Source: Klebsiella pneumoniae (GTDB lineage: Bacteria; Pseudomonadota; Gammaproteobacteria; Enterobacterales; Enterobacteriaceae). Taken from it: a stretch of DNA of 64,000 bases. Location: assembly GCF_000742135.1 (NCBI RefSeq), contig NZ_KN046818.1:2462600-2526599 (forward strand), read 5' to 3'. Positions 9,073-17,206 of this stretch are shown here, piece by piece. The translations under genes were made by a program, and so were the position numbers. Position 1 is the first letter of the stretch. Each line of letters begins with the position of its first letter. Below the pieces are notes generated by a model. That model did no database searches and was not told the DNA's origin. It worked only from the letters and a program-made list of their open reading frames with translations.

Positions 9073-9951
9073 ATGGAGAAAAAGAGAGCCACGACGATCG
9101 GCTTCGCCGCCATTATCTTATGGAGCACGATGGTCGGATTGATTCGCGGCGTCAGCGAAGGACTGGGAGCGGTCGGCGGCGCGGCGATGATTTACAGCCT
9201 TAGCGGCCTGCTGCTGATCTTTACCGTCGGCTTTCCCAACCTGCGCCAGATCCCGCGTCGCTATCTGCTGGCCGGCAGCGTGCTGTTTGTCAGCTATGAA
9301 ATCTGCCTCGCGCTGTCGCTGGGCTATGCCGCCAGCCGCCAGCAGGCCATTGAGGTGGGGATGGTCAATTACCTGTGGCCCAGCCTGACGATTTTATTCG
9401 CCATTCTCTTTAACGGCCAGAAAAGCAGCTGGCTGGTGATCCCCGGCCTGATTCTCGCCCTGCTGGGCGTTGGCTGGGTGTTGGGCGGTGAGCATGGGCT
9501 ACAGCCCGATGAGATTATCAGTAACGTCATTTCCAGCCCGCTTAGCTATCTGCTGGCCTTTGTCGGGGCATTTATCTGGGCCGCCTACTGCACGGTGACG
9601 GCCAAATATGCCCGCGGTAAAAACGCCATTACGCTGTTCGTCCTGTTAACCGCCCTGACGCTATGGCTGAAATTCCTCGCCAGCGACCAGCCGCCGATGC
9701 TGTTTAGCTGGCCGGTGGTCATTAAGCTGATGACGGTCTCCGTGGCGCTGGGGCTGGCCTACGCGGCGTGGAACGTTGGCATCCTGCACGGCAACGTCAG
9801 CCTGCTGGCGGCGGCCTCCTACTTCACGCCGGTGCTCTCCTCTGCGCTGGCGGCGATCCTGCTGAGTGCGACCCTGTCGTGGTCCTTCTGGCAGGGGGCC
9901 GGGATGGTATGTCTCGGCTCCCTGCTCTGCTGGTACGCCACCCGCCGTTAG
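9073..9951 (+). CDS. yddG: Aromatic amino acid exporter, DMT family
   Basis: A 292-residue, ten-helix EamA/DMT-family inner membrane exporter. Long identical stretches with E. coli YddG are visible, such as FAAIILWSTMVGLIRGVSEG and YEICLALSLGYAA, and YAAWNVGILHGNVSLLAA near the end. YddG exports aromatic amino acids and their analogues in E. coli and has been linked to paraquat efflux in Salmonella. ATG 9073 follows AGGAAAAGC. It is divergent from fdnG, as in E. coli. Its end overlaps the end of convergent benD by 4 bp, which is where the benzoate cluster joins the ancestral backbone. Confidence 0.94.
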   Translation: MEKKRATTIGFAAIILWSTMVGLIRGVSEGLGAVGGAAMIYSLSGLLLIFTVGFPNLRQIPRRYLLAGSVLFVSYEICLALSLGYAASRQQAIEVGMVNYLWPSLTILFAILFNGQKSSWLVIPGLILALLGVGWVLGGEHGLQPDEIISNVISSPLSYLLAFVGAFIWAAYCTVTAKYARGKNAITLFVLLTALTLWLKFLASDQPPMLFSWPVVIKLMTVSVALGLAYAAWNVGILHGNVSLLAAASYFTPVLSSALAAILLSATLSWSFWQGAGMVCLGSLLCWYATRR

Positions 9952-10721
9952 CCGAGATCGCCTCCGGCTACCGGCAGCGTCACGCCGGTGATATAGCTGG
10001 CCTCATCGCTGGCGAGAAACAGGATCGCATTCGCCTGTTCCGCCAGCGTGCCGTACCGGTGCAGCAGACTGCTCGCCACCGTCTGATCGACGACCTGCTG
10101 ATACCACGCCTTTTCCTGCTCGCTCGGCTGCTCTTCGTTACGCGGCGTCAGGCGCGGCGGCGCCTCGGTCCCGCCCGGGGCCACGGCGTTAATCCGAATA
10201 CCGCTGCCGCTGTACTCCATGGCAATCGAGCGGGTCAGCGCGTTAACGCCGCCTTTCGCCGCCGAGTACGGCACCCGATTCACTCCCGCCGTCGCCACCG
10301 ACGAAATGTTGACGATGCTGCCTTTGCCCTGCTTCAGCATCCATGGCAGCGCCGCGCGGCAGCCCCACAGCGTGGGGAACAGCGAGCGGCGGATCTCTTT
10401 CTCAATCTGCTCCGGCTGATATTCGGCAAAGGGGCGCGCCCAGATGGTGCCCCCAACGTTGTTGATCAGCACGTCGATACGGCCAAAATGAGCGCCCCCG
10501 GCGGCAAACGCCTGCTCGGTACTTTCCCACGCTTCCAGATCCGCCTCCAGCGCCAGCACCAGACAGCCGGATTGCGCCAGCGTCGCCGCCAGCTCATGGA
10601 CGTATGACGAGCGATCGATGAGCAGCAGGGCCGCGCCTTCTGCAGCCGCCTGCTCCGCCGTCTGGCGACCAATGCCCTGCGCCGCGCCGGTGATGACGAC
10701 GACTTTATCGGTAAAACGCAT
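9948..10721 (-). CDS. benD: Benzoate cis-diol dehydrogenase
   Basis: A 257-residue short-chain dehydrogenase that oxidises 1,6-dihydroxycyclohexa-2,4-diene-1-carboxylate to catechol with NAD+ and loss of CO2. Visible are the Rossmann motif VVITGAAQGIG (residues 8-18), the NNVGG segment, and the catalytic Ser and YSAAKGG (Tyr-x-x-x-Lys). Function is assigned by these motifs plus its place at the end of benABC, 9 bp after benC. Last gene of the seven-gene catBCA-benABCD operon. Start preceded by AAGGAGG. Confidence 0.92.
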   Translation of the reverse strand: MRFTDKVVVITGAAQGIGRQTAEQAAAEGAALLLIDRSSYVHELAATLAQSGCLVLALEADLEAWESTEQAFAAGGAHFGRIDVLINNVGGTIWARPFAEYQPEQIEKEIRRSLFPTLWGCRAALPWMLKQGKGSIVNISSVATAGVNRVPYSAAKGGVNALTRSIAMEYSGSGIRINAVAPGGTEAPPRLTPRNEEQPSEQEKAWYQQVVDQTVASSLLHRYGTLAEQANAILFLASDEASYITGVTLPVAGGDLG

Positions 10722-10730
10722 TTTGCCTCC

Positions 10731-11747
10731 TTATGCCGCCGCGCTCTGGCTGGCGATAAATTTCTCATACCAAAACCCCGCCGGGGTGATCCCGCGGTCG
10801 CGCAACGCCGTGGCAACCGCGTTAACCATCGGCGGCGGGCCGCAGAGATAGATGTCCACGTCGCCGTTGTTCAGCATCGCGTCGTCGAGATGGTCGGTGA
10901 CAAAGCCGCGCTGCGGGCAAGTGCTGTTTTCATCGGCCACCACCGGTAGCCAACGATACCCCGTCAGCTGTTGAGTAAAGGTATCCAGCGCGTCGGTTTT
11001 CACCAGATCGCAGTCACGAGTAACACCGTACAGCAGCATCACCGGACGCTGGCTGCCCTGTGTCTGCAGGGTATGGAGCATGGAGAGCAGCGGCGCCAGG
11101 CCGGTACCGCCCGCTAGCATCAGCAGCGGACGTTCGCCGTGGCGCAGATAGAAGCTGCCCATCGGGCCGCTGAGGGTAAGACGATCGCCGGGCCGCGCCC
11201 GCTGGGTTAACCACTGGCTCATCATCCCGCCAGGCACGTTACGGATCAGAAAACGCCCTTCGAGGGAACCCGGTTGCGAGCTAAATGAGTAGGCGCGGAC
11301 ATGAGGCGTACCCGGCACCTGAATGTTGACGTACTGCCCCGGCAGGAAGGCCAGCGGCTCATCGAGGGCGACCACCAGTTCGATGGCGGTATCGGACAGT
11401 AAATTCACCTGCCGCACCTGCGCCCCGAGCGTCGCCAGGGCCGTTTTGCACTGGGCAGCGGCCACCGGCACATCGATCACGCAGTCGCTGGTCGGGACCA
11501 TCTGACAGGTCAGCACCTGGCGGGCCTGCGCTTCGTCGTCGCTTAACGCCTCGTCGAGATAATCTTCACCCAGGTCGTACTCACCGCTGGCGCAGTGGCA
11601 TTTGCAGGTACCGCAAACGCCGTCCGAGCAGTCCATCGGCAGATTCACCTTCTGGCGATAGGCGGCATCCAGCACCTTCTCTCCGGCATTGCACTGAATA
11701 AAACGGGTTACGCCGTCCTCAAAATTAAGAGCAATATTGAAGGTCAT
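10731..11747 (-). CDS. benC: Benzoate 1,2-dioxygenase electron transfer component
   Basis: A 338-residue reductase that moves electrons from NADH to the BenAB oxygenase. It has an N-terminal plant-type [2Fe-2S] ferredoxin domain (CSDGVCGTCKCHC, residues about 40-52, then a distal Cys in the VLTCQM segment). An FAD-binding barrel (RAYSFSSQPG) and a C-terminal NAD domain (LAGGTGLAPLLSML; LCGPPPMV) follow. This order is that of class IB oxygenase reductases. It lies 9 bp downstream of benB and 9 bp upstream of benD. Confidence 0.94.
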   Translation of the reverse strand: MTFNIALNFEDGVTRFIQCNAGEKVLDAAYRQKVNLPMDCSDGVCGTCKCHCASGEYDLGEDYLDEALSDDEAQARQVLTCQMVPTSDCVIDVPVAAAQCKTALATLGAQVRQVNLLSDTAIELVVALDEPLAFLPGQYVNIQVPGTPHVRAYSFSSQPGSLEGRFLIRNVPGGMMSQWLTQRARPGDRLTLSGPMGSFYLRHGERPLLMLAGGTGLAPLLSMLHTLQTQGSQRPVMLLYGVTRDCDLVKTDALDTFTQQLTGYRWLPVVADENSTCPQRGFVTDHLDDAMLNNGDVDIYLCGPPPMVNAVATALRDRGITPAGFWYEKFIASQSAAA

Positions 11748-11756
11748 AAGCGCCTC

Positions 11757-12242
11757 TTAAATGTGGTAAACGTCAATCACCTGACGGATATAATCGTTAT
11801 TCAGGCGCACGGTTTTGCGGACGATCTGCGGTCTGCCGTCCTGTTCGATTAGCGTGCAGCAGGTAGAGCCAAAATAGGCATCAGTGTGCTGATAGCGATG
11901 GCTCCAGGTGACCCAGTTGTAGCGCAACTCCAGACCCTCGTCGCTTTCGCCCAGCAGCTCAACGTTGCTGATGATGTGGGTGGTGCGCGGCTCTGGCGTA
12001 CTGGCGCCGGAACGTTCGGTTTTAATGCGGTAGACGCGATCCTCCAGCCCTTCGCGGTTGGGGTAGTAGATAAGCGAAATTTCTTTTTGCGGGTCGCGGG
12101 TCAGTTGGTCATCGTCGCCCCATGCCGGCATCCAGTAGACCACCTGCGGGCTGTAGCAGCTGAGCCATTCGTCCCACTGACGATCGTCCAGCAGACGGGC
12201 TTCGTAGTAAAGAAACTGGCGAACCTGTTCGAGGTTAAGCAT
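11757..12242 (-). CDS. benB: Benzoate 1,2-dioxygenase small (beta) subunit
   Basis: A 161-residue beta subunit of a Rieske ring-hydroxylating dioxygenase, with a cone-shaped NTF2-like fold that structures the alpha3beta3 hexamer and has no catalytic metal. Family features are YYEARLLDDRQWDEWLSCY near the start and the GLELRYNWVTWSHRYQHTDAYF segment (split here by a turn) in the second half. Its ATG overlaps the benA stop as TGATG, so the two subunits are translationally coupled, which suits a fixed stoichiometry. Confidence 0.93.
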   Translation of the reverse strand: MLNLEQVRQFLYYEARLLDDRQWDEWLSCYSPQVVYWMPAWGDDDQLTRDPQKEISLIYYPNREGLEDRVYRIKTERSGASTPEPRTTHIISNVELLGESDEGLELRYNWVTWSHRYQHTDAYFGSTCCTLIEQDGRPQIVRKTVRLNNDYIRQVIDVYHI

Positions 12243-13624
12243 CAGGCCACCTCCACGCGCTGGGTAATGGACTGGTCGTAACGCTGTTGTTCCTGTTCAA
12301 TGGCCGCCAGCATCAGCGTCTGCCAGTGGTGGTGATGGGCGATGTACAGCGCTTCGTCCTCCGATTTCACCCCGCTTAACCGCGGTGAAAAGCCGGCATG
12401 TTGCGCATGCTCATCCGCGCCATCGACCCAGCGCAGCGCGCCGCGGCTGAGATCGCTCCATGGCAGATTTTCGCCGAGAAAGCCGCGCTGGCAGGCGCTG
12501 AACTCTTCGAGGTCGTCCGGCGTCCCCATTCCACTGACGTTAAAGAAATCCTCGTACTGGCGGATACGCAGCGCTCTGGCCTGGTCGGATTCCCCTTTCG
12601 GCGCAAAGCACCAGATGGTGACTTCGGTTTTATCCACCGCAATGGGGCGGATCACGCGGATTTGCGTCGAGAACTGATCCATCAGGTAGACATTGGGGTA
12701 CAGGCACAGGTTGCGGGTTTCGTTGACCATCTGGTCGGCACGGCGTTCGCCAAATTCCGCCTGCAGCCGTTCGCGGTGGGCATAGACCGGGCGCACTTCC
12801 GGGTTGAGCGCCCGGGTCCACAACAACATATGGCCGTTATCAAATCCATAGCCGCCGCCGAGGCTTTTTGACCAACCGTTGGCATCCACCGTGTGCGTCC
12901 CTTCCGCTTCATAGTTGCGGCGTGACATGGTTGAGGCGTAGTTCCAGTGGACCACGCTGACGTGATAGCCATCGGCGCCGTTTTCCGCGCCCAGTTTCCA
13001 GTTGCCCTCATATACATAGCTCGACGAACCCTTAAGTACCTCGAGCCCCTCCGGCGCCTGGTCGACGATCAGGTCAATAATCTTGCAGGTTTCTCCGAGA
13101 TAGGCCTCCAGCGGCTGCACGTCGGCCTTGAGGCTACCGAATAAGAAACCGCGGTAAGACTGAAAACGCGGCAATTTTTGCAGGTCGTGGGAGCCGTCTT
13201 GTTTAAAGCTCGGCGGATAGCCGCCGGTGCTCTCATCTTTGGCTTTTAATAATTTGCCGTTATTGCTGAAGGTCCAGCCGTGAAACGGACAGGTAAACGA
13301 ATTTTTATTCCCGGTTTTGCGTCGACATAACATGGCGCCGCGGTGGGCGCAGCTGTTAATTAGCGCGTGCAGCTCATTCTTTTTATCGCGGGTAATAATA
13401 ACCGGCTGCCGTCCCAGCGTCAGGGTATAATAATCACCCGGCTGGGGAATTTGACTTTCATGAGCGAGAAATACCCAGTTACCTTCGAAAATATGCTTCA
13501 TTTCAAATTCAAACAGCTGCGGGTCGGTAAATATAGAGCGATGGCAGCGGTAAATATGATTTTCACGGTCGACAACTAAGGCATTATTGATTTTGTCTTT
13601 GAGCGTCGAGAGCGTTTTTTGCAT
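12242..13624 (-). CDS. benA: Benzoate 1,2-dioxygenase large (alpha) subunit
   Basis: A 460-residue catalytic subunit that adds both atoms of O2 to benzoate. The Rieske [2Fe-2S] centre is seen as CAHRGAML...CPFHGWTF. The mononuclear iron site appears as ENGADGYHVSVVHWNY, i.e. the bridging Asp and two His ligands. Start: ATG 13624 is preceded by GGAGGG eight bases away; the frame runs 22 codons further upstream without homology. Specificity for benzoate rather than a related aromatic acid is inferred from benBCD and catABC in the same operon. Confidence 0.94.
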   Translation of the reverse strand: MQKTLSTLKDKINNALVVDRENHIYRCHRSIFTDPQLFEFEMKHIFEGNWVFLAHESQIPQPGDYYTLTLGRQPVIITRDKKNELHALINSCAHRGAMLCRRKTGNKNSFTCPFHGWTFSNNGKLLKAKDESTGGYPPSFKQDGSHDLQKLPRFQSYRGFLFGSLKADVQPLEAYLGETCKIIDLIVDQAPEGLEVLKGSSSYVYEGNWKLGAENGADGYHVSVVHWNYASTMSRRNYEAEGTHTVDANGWSKSLGGGYGFDNGHMLLWTRALNPEVRPVYAHRERLQAEFGERRADQMVNETRNLCLYPNVYLMDQFSTQIRVIRPIAVDKTEVTIWCFAPKGESDQARALRIRQYEDFFNVSGMGTPDDLEEFSACQRGFLGENLPWSDLSRGALRWVDGADEHAQHAGFSPRLSGVKSEDEALYIAHHHHWQTLMLAAIEQEQQRYDQSITQRVEVA

Positions 13625-13697
13625 GAGTCGGTCCCTCCTGCAGGATTCAGGATGAAAGAAACAGGGTGAATTCTTCGTTTTCGAGTGCAATATCTGG

Positions 13698-13719
13698 CCC
13701 GGGCAGTAGCGTGCCCGGG
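13698..13719 (-). terminator. Hairpin between catA and benA (possible attenuator or mRNA processing structure)
   Basis: CCCGGGCA and TGCCCGGG (8-bp perfect stem, 6-nt loop) just after the catA stop. No T-run follows on the transcribed strand, so a partial terminator or an RNA-stabilising structure that sets the cat/ben expression ratio is more likely than a complete stop. Confidence 0.5.
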
Positions 13720-13733
13720 GCCGATAATGCCGC

Positions 13734-14660
13734 TTACTCTTTGGCGCGCACGCGGATCCCGCGCTGCTCTTCGTCGGCGCTCAGCGCTTTACACAGGGTG
13801 AAATCAAAACAAACCTCGGTGTGCTCTCCCTCAAGATTGCGCTGCGCGATGATCTCGCGGTCGGTCACTTTTACCGGATCGGCAATCAGGCCGTCGCGGG
13901 TGGCAAAGGCAAAATCGTCCCACAGGTATTTATCGCCATTGAGGTTAATCTGGCTGGTCAGATGTTTATGACCCGGCGCGGAGACGAAAAAGTGAATGTG
14001 CGCCGGACGGTTGCCGTGGCGACCCAGTCTGTCCAGCAGTTTCTGGGTTGGGCCATCCGGCGGGCAGCCGTAGCCGGAGGGCATGATGCTGCGCACGCTG
14101 TAGCGGCCATCGGCGCCGGTGCGGATCCGCCGGCGCAGGTTGTACTCACTCTGGCCTGGGTCGAAGAAGGAATAATTTCCGAGGGTGTTGGCGTGCCAGA
14201 TATCAACAATAGCGTTGGCCACTGGCCGGCCTTCGGTGTCTTTGACTTCACCGTGCAGCCACATCACTTCTCCGGCGTCGGCGCCATCATCCATGCGGGC
14301 GTGACCCTCGGCCAGCGGCGCATTAGCCACGTACAGCGGCCCTTCGATGGTGCGCGGGGTGCCGGTTTCCCGATGCGCTGCCGCGTCGATGGCGTCCTGG
14401 CGCAGATCGAGGAAATGCTCCAGTCCCAGACCCGCCGCCAGCAGCGCCGCCTCCTGACGCCCGCCCAGCTCGTGCAAATAGTTTACCGCGTGCCAGAACT
14501 CTTCTTCCGTAACGTTATAGTCGTCGATGAGCGTGCAGATATTTTCCAGCAGACGATGAATAATCGCCTTAAAACGTTCATCGCCGCCGGCAACATCTAA
14601 TCCGGCACTGTCGCGTAATAATTTCTGAATAGCTGGCTGTTGTACGAATACATTACTCAT
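13734..14660 (-). CDS. catA: Catechol 1,2-dioxygenase
   Basis: A 308-residue intradiol dioxygenase that cleaves catechol to cis,cis-muconate. It has the N-terminal helical linker domain of the family, then the catalytic beta-sandwich. The Fe(III) ligands expected are Tyr in GNYSFFDPGQSEYNLRRR, Tyr in the adjacent GADGRYSVRSIMPSGYG block and the two His in RPAHIHFFVSAPGHKHL. Length is typical. It links the ben products to catB/catC. A 3-nt-loop hairpin separates it from catC upstream. Confidence 0.94.
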   Translation of the reverse strand: MSNVFVQQPAIQKLLRDSAGLDVAGGDERFKAIIHRLLENICTLIDDYNVTEEEFWHAVNYLHELGGRQEAALLAAGLGLEHFLDLRQDAIDAAAHRETGTPRTIEGPLYVANAPLAEGHARMDDGADAGEVMWLHGEVKDTEGRPVANAIVDIWHANTLGNYSFFDPGQSEYNLRRRIRTGADGRYSVRSIMPSGYGCPPDGPTQKLLDRLGRHGNRPAHIHFFVSAPGHKHLTSQINLNGDKYLWDDFAFATRDGLIADPVKVTDREIIAQRNLEGEHTEVCFDFTLCKALSADEEQRGIRVRAKE

Positions 14661-14690
14661 ACTGGCTCTCTCTTATATTTTGCAGGGTAT

Positions 14691-14709
14691 ACGCCGGTAA
14701 TACCGGCGT
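14691..14709 (-). other. Perfect intercistronic hairpin between catC and catA
   Basis: ACGCCGGT and ACCGGCGT form an 8-bp stem closed by only three bases. It stands in the 66-bp gap between catC and catA, without a following T-run. It may act as an RNA-processing or stability element inside the operon. Confidence 0.5.
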
Positions 14710-14726
14710 GAGGTCAGATATTATTA

Positions 14727-15017
14727 TTAGCGATCGTCATCGCGAATTGATGACGGATGACGACAGAGGGCTTCGACTTTTATCGCCATAAAGGGATATA
14801 GCGGCAATCCCATTAATATTTGATGCAATTCTTCGGCATCTTGAACATCGAAAATACTGACGTTGGCATAAAGGCCGGCAACGCGCCAGATATGCCGCCA
14901 TTTGCCTTCCCGCTGTAATTGTTGCGAATAGGCTTTTTCGCGTTGTTTTATTTCCTCCGCCTCGTTGGCGGGAAAGCCAGGCGGAATATTGAAGGTCATC
15001 TCCACTTTAAATAACAT
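14727..15017 (-). CDS. catC: Muconolactone delta-isomerase
   Basis: A 96-residue enzyme that isomerises muconolactone to 3-oxoadipate enol-lactone. It matches the small ferredoxin-like fold family: MLFKVEMTFNIPPGF start, the conserved Glu-rich helix with REKAYSQQLQREGKW, and the GLPLYPFM segment near the end. ATG 15017 is used because AGGAG lies just upstream and the encoded start is canonical; the frame extends further upstream into catB coding sequence. Sits between catB and catA. Confidence 0.93.
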   Translation of the reverse strand: MLFKVEMTFNIPPGFPANEAEEIKQREKAYSQQLQREGKWRHIWRVAGLYANVSIFDVQDAEELHQILMGLPLYPFMAIKVEALCRHPSSIRDDDR

Positions 15018-15036
15018 TTTTTTCTCCTGTTCCCCG

Positions 15037-16155
15037 CTACGGCTGGCGGGTATAAAAATGCAGTTTGTCTTCATCCAGCTCGACGCCAAGTCCCGGCGTT
15101 TGCGGCAGCGCCACCTGACCGTCGGCAAAGGTGAGCGGCACGCTGACAATATCGTCTTTCAGCAACAGCGGGCCGAACATCTCGGTACCCCACTGCAGCG
15201 GCAGCGTCGACCAGGCGTGCAGAGAAGCCACGGTCCCTACGGTGCCTTCCAGCATGGTGCCGCCGTACAGGCCAATCCCTGCCGCCTGCGCGACGCGGGC
15301 CAGCGCCAGCACGCTGTTCGGCCCCCCGGCTTTGGCGATTTTCAGCGCGTAAGCGCCGGTAAAGCCCTGCTGCGCCAGCTGATAACCATCGTAGGCGGTC
15401 GCGACCGCTTCATCCGCGAGGATCGCGGTTTCAATTTGCTGGCTTAACCGCACCAAGGCGGCATTATCGTGGGCGCTGACCGGCTGTTCGATAAGATCGA
15501 CGCCCATCGCCGCCAGTTCGCGGCAGCCTTTCGCGCCGGTGGCGGCGTCCCAGGCCTGGTTGACGTCGACACGGATGCTGGCGCGGTCGCCTAACGCTTC
15601 AACGATGGCGCGGGTATGACGCAGGTCGGTGGCGAGTTCACGCGCGCCGATCTTCAGTTTGAACGCCCGGTGGCGGCCTTCGGCCAACAGTTTCTCTCCT
15701 TCAGCGATATCTTTCGCGGTATCGCCGCTGGCTAAGGTCCACAGCACCGGCAACGCCGTTTGCAGCGCGCCGCCGAGCAGGGCTGATACCGGCAGACCTA
15801 AGGCTTTGCCCTGGGCGTCGAGCAGTGCGGTTTCGATGGCGGACTTCGCAAAGGTGTTGCCTTTAATGGCGCCGTTCATGCGGGCGGTCAGCGCATTCAG
15901 GTTATCGGCCGGCTGCCCTTTCAACAGCGGCGTCAGATAATGGGTGATCGCTGACAAGATGGCCTCGGGGCTCTCAACGCCATAGCTCAAGCCGCCGATG
16001 GTGGTGGCTTCGCCGATGCCGCAGATGCCGTCGGAACGGGTAAGGCGCACAATCACCAGCGACTGGCAGCCCATGGTGGTCATCGACAATTTATGCGGCC
16101 GGATGGTCGGGACATCCACAATCCAGCTCTCGATTTGCTCTACGGTGGCAGTCAT
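15037..16155 (-). CDS. catB: Muconate cycloisomerase
   Basis: A 372-residue enolase-superfamily enzyme converting cis,cis-muconate to muconolactone. The KLKIG motif (general base Lys), the metal ligands in RVDVNQAWD, DLIEQPV and LADEAVA, and the C-terminal GTMLEGTVGT block mark the MLE subgroup. ATG 16155 follows AGGAACAG and gives MTATVEQIESW; in-frame methionines up to 16224 would lengthen it into the regulatory region. First gene of the catBCA-benABCD operon. No ketoadipate-pathway genes (pcaD, pcaIJ, pcaF) and no benzoate permease lie in the cluster, so the product must be handled elsewhere. Confidence 0.94.
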   Translation of the reverse strand: MTATVEQIESWIVDVPTIRPHKLSMTTMGCQSLVIVRLTRSDGICGIGEATTIGGLSYGVESPEAILSAITHYLTPLLKGQPADNLNALTARMNGAIKGNTFAKSAIETALLDAQGKALGLPVSALLGGALQTALPVLWTLASGDTAKDIAEGEKLLAEGRHRAFKLKIGARELATDLRHTRAIVEALGDRASIRVDVNQAWDAATGAKGCRELAAMGVDLIEQPVSAHDNAALVRLSQQIETAILADEAVATAYDGYQLAQQGFTGAYALKIAKAGGPNSVLALARVAQAAGIGLYGGTMLEGTVGTVASLHAWSTLPLQWGTEMFGPLLLKDDIVSVPLTFADGQVALPQTPGLGVELDEDKLHFYTRQP

Positions 16156-16253
16156 CTTCTGTTCCTGATGAGATATATAACTTTTTGTACCCACATCCAT
16201 AACGGGGGTCTGTGCCATTGACAATAGGGTTCAGCCTGGCGGATGGTCAACGG

Positions 16254-16281
16254 CGATAATCGAAATGTTGTGCGATTATCG
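16254..16281. promoter_or_regulatory. Perfect inverted repeat between catB and the IclR gene (candidate operator)
   Basis: CGATAATCG (16254-16262) and CGATTATCG (16273-16281) are perfect 9-bp inverted repeats spaced by 10 bp, centred about 110 bp from catB and 140 bp from the regulator. IclR-family activators of aromatic catabolism bind such dyads in the divergent promoter. Direct evidence is only the symmetry and position. Confidence 0.65.
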
Positions 16282-16408
16282 ACGCGTTTGTTAAAAGACG
16301 GTTATTAATGTGATCGTGGTGGTAAAACCGGCACAATTCAGCGCGCCCCATTTTGCGCAAGGTATAGTGATCTGCCGTGAGCTTTACGCTGCAACGGAGA
16401 AGGATGCG

Positions 16409-17206
16409 ATGAGCGACAATATCCCCAATACGCTGAGCGCCAGGCAGGCCGAGCACGACCCTAACTTTATGCTATCTCTGGCCCGCGGGCTGGAGGTCCT
16501 TAACGCCTTCACCCCCCAGCGCCAGCGGCTGACCATTTCCCAGCTCAGCCAGAAAACGCAAATCTCGCGCGCGGCGGTACGCCGCTGTTTGTATACCCTC
16601 GCCGCGCTGGGCATGGTGCACAGTCCGGGTGGCCGTAGCTATGAACTGCTCCCCCGGGTGCTGGCCGTCGGCCACGCCTATCTGGCAGGCACGCCGCTGG
16701 CCAAGGTGGCGCAGGCGGCGCTGGATAATCTTGGCAAAGCGCTCGGCGAATCCTGTTCGGCGGCCACGCTCGACGGGGATAACGTGCTCTATATTGCCCG
16801 CGCGGCGGTCAATAATTTACTGAGCATCGATCTGGGGCGCGGCAGCCGCCTGCCGGCGTGGGCCACGTCGATGGGGCGGGTGTTGCTGAGCGCGCTGCCG
16901 GAGGAACAGCTGGAAGTGACGTTGTCACGGGCTACGCTTATTCGCTACACTCCGCATACCCTGTGCGATTTGTCCGGTTTACGTGCAGAGATCGCTCGGG
17001 TGCGCATGCAGGGCTATGCCCTCGCCGACCGGCAGATCGAGGTAGGCTTGTGCTCGCTGGCGGTACCCGTGCTGTCGCGTCACGGTCAGGTGGTGGCCGC
17101 CCTGAATGTCGGGGTACCTGCCGCGACGGTCTGCGCCGCGGCGTTAAAAGAGAAGGCCCTCGCTCCGCTACGGCGCGCGGCGATGGATCTGTCGCTGCAG
17201 CTATAG
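16409..17206 (+). CDS. IclR-family regulator of the cat-ben operon
   Basis: A 265-residue DNA-binding regulator of the PcaR/PcaU/PobR type: an N-terminal winged helix (LARGLEVLNAF...TISQLSQKTQISRAAVRRCLYTL) and a C-terminal effector domain with GRGSRLPAWATSMGRVLLSAL and CSLAVPVLSRHGQVVAALNV. ATG 16409 with GGAGAAGG upstream is chosen; the longer frame from 16310 has no support. It is divergent from catB across a shared dyad, so control of catBCA-benABCD, probably with muconate or benzoate as signal, is inferred. Most known cat/ben clusters use LysR (CatR/BenM) or AraC (BenR) proteins instead. Its stop overlaps the end of smvA by 6 bp. Confidence 0.85.
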   Translation: MSDNIPNTLSARQAEHDPNFMLSLARGLEVLNAFTPQRQRLTISQLSQKTQISRAAVRRCLYTLAALGMVHSPGGRSYELLPRVLAVGHAYLAGTPLAKVAQAALDNLGKALGESCSAATLDGDNVLYIARAAVNNLLSIDLGRGSRLPAWATSMGRVLLSALPEEQLEVTLSRATLIRYTPHTLCDLSGLRAEIARVRMQGYALADRQIEVGLCSLAVPVLSRHGQVVAALNVGVPAATVCAAALKEKALAPLRRAAMDLSLQL

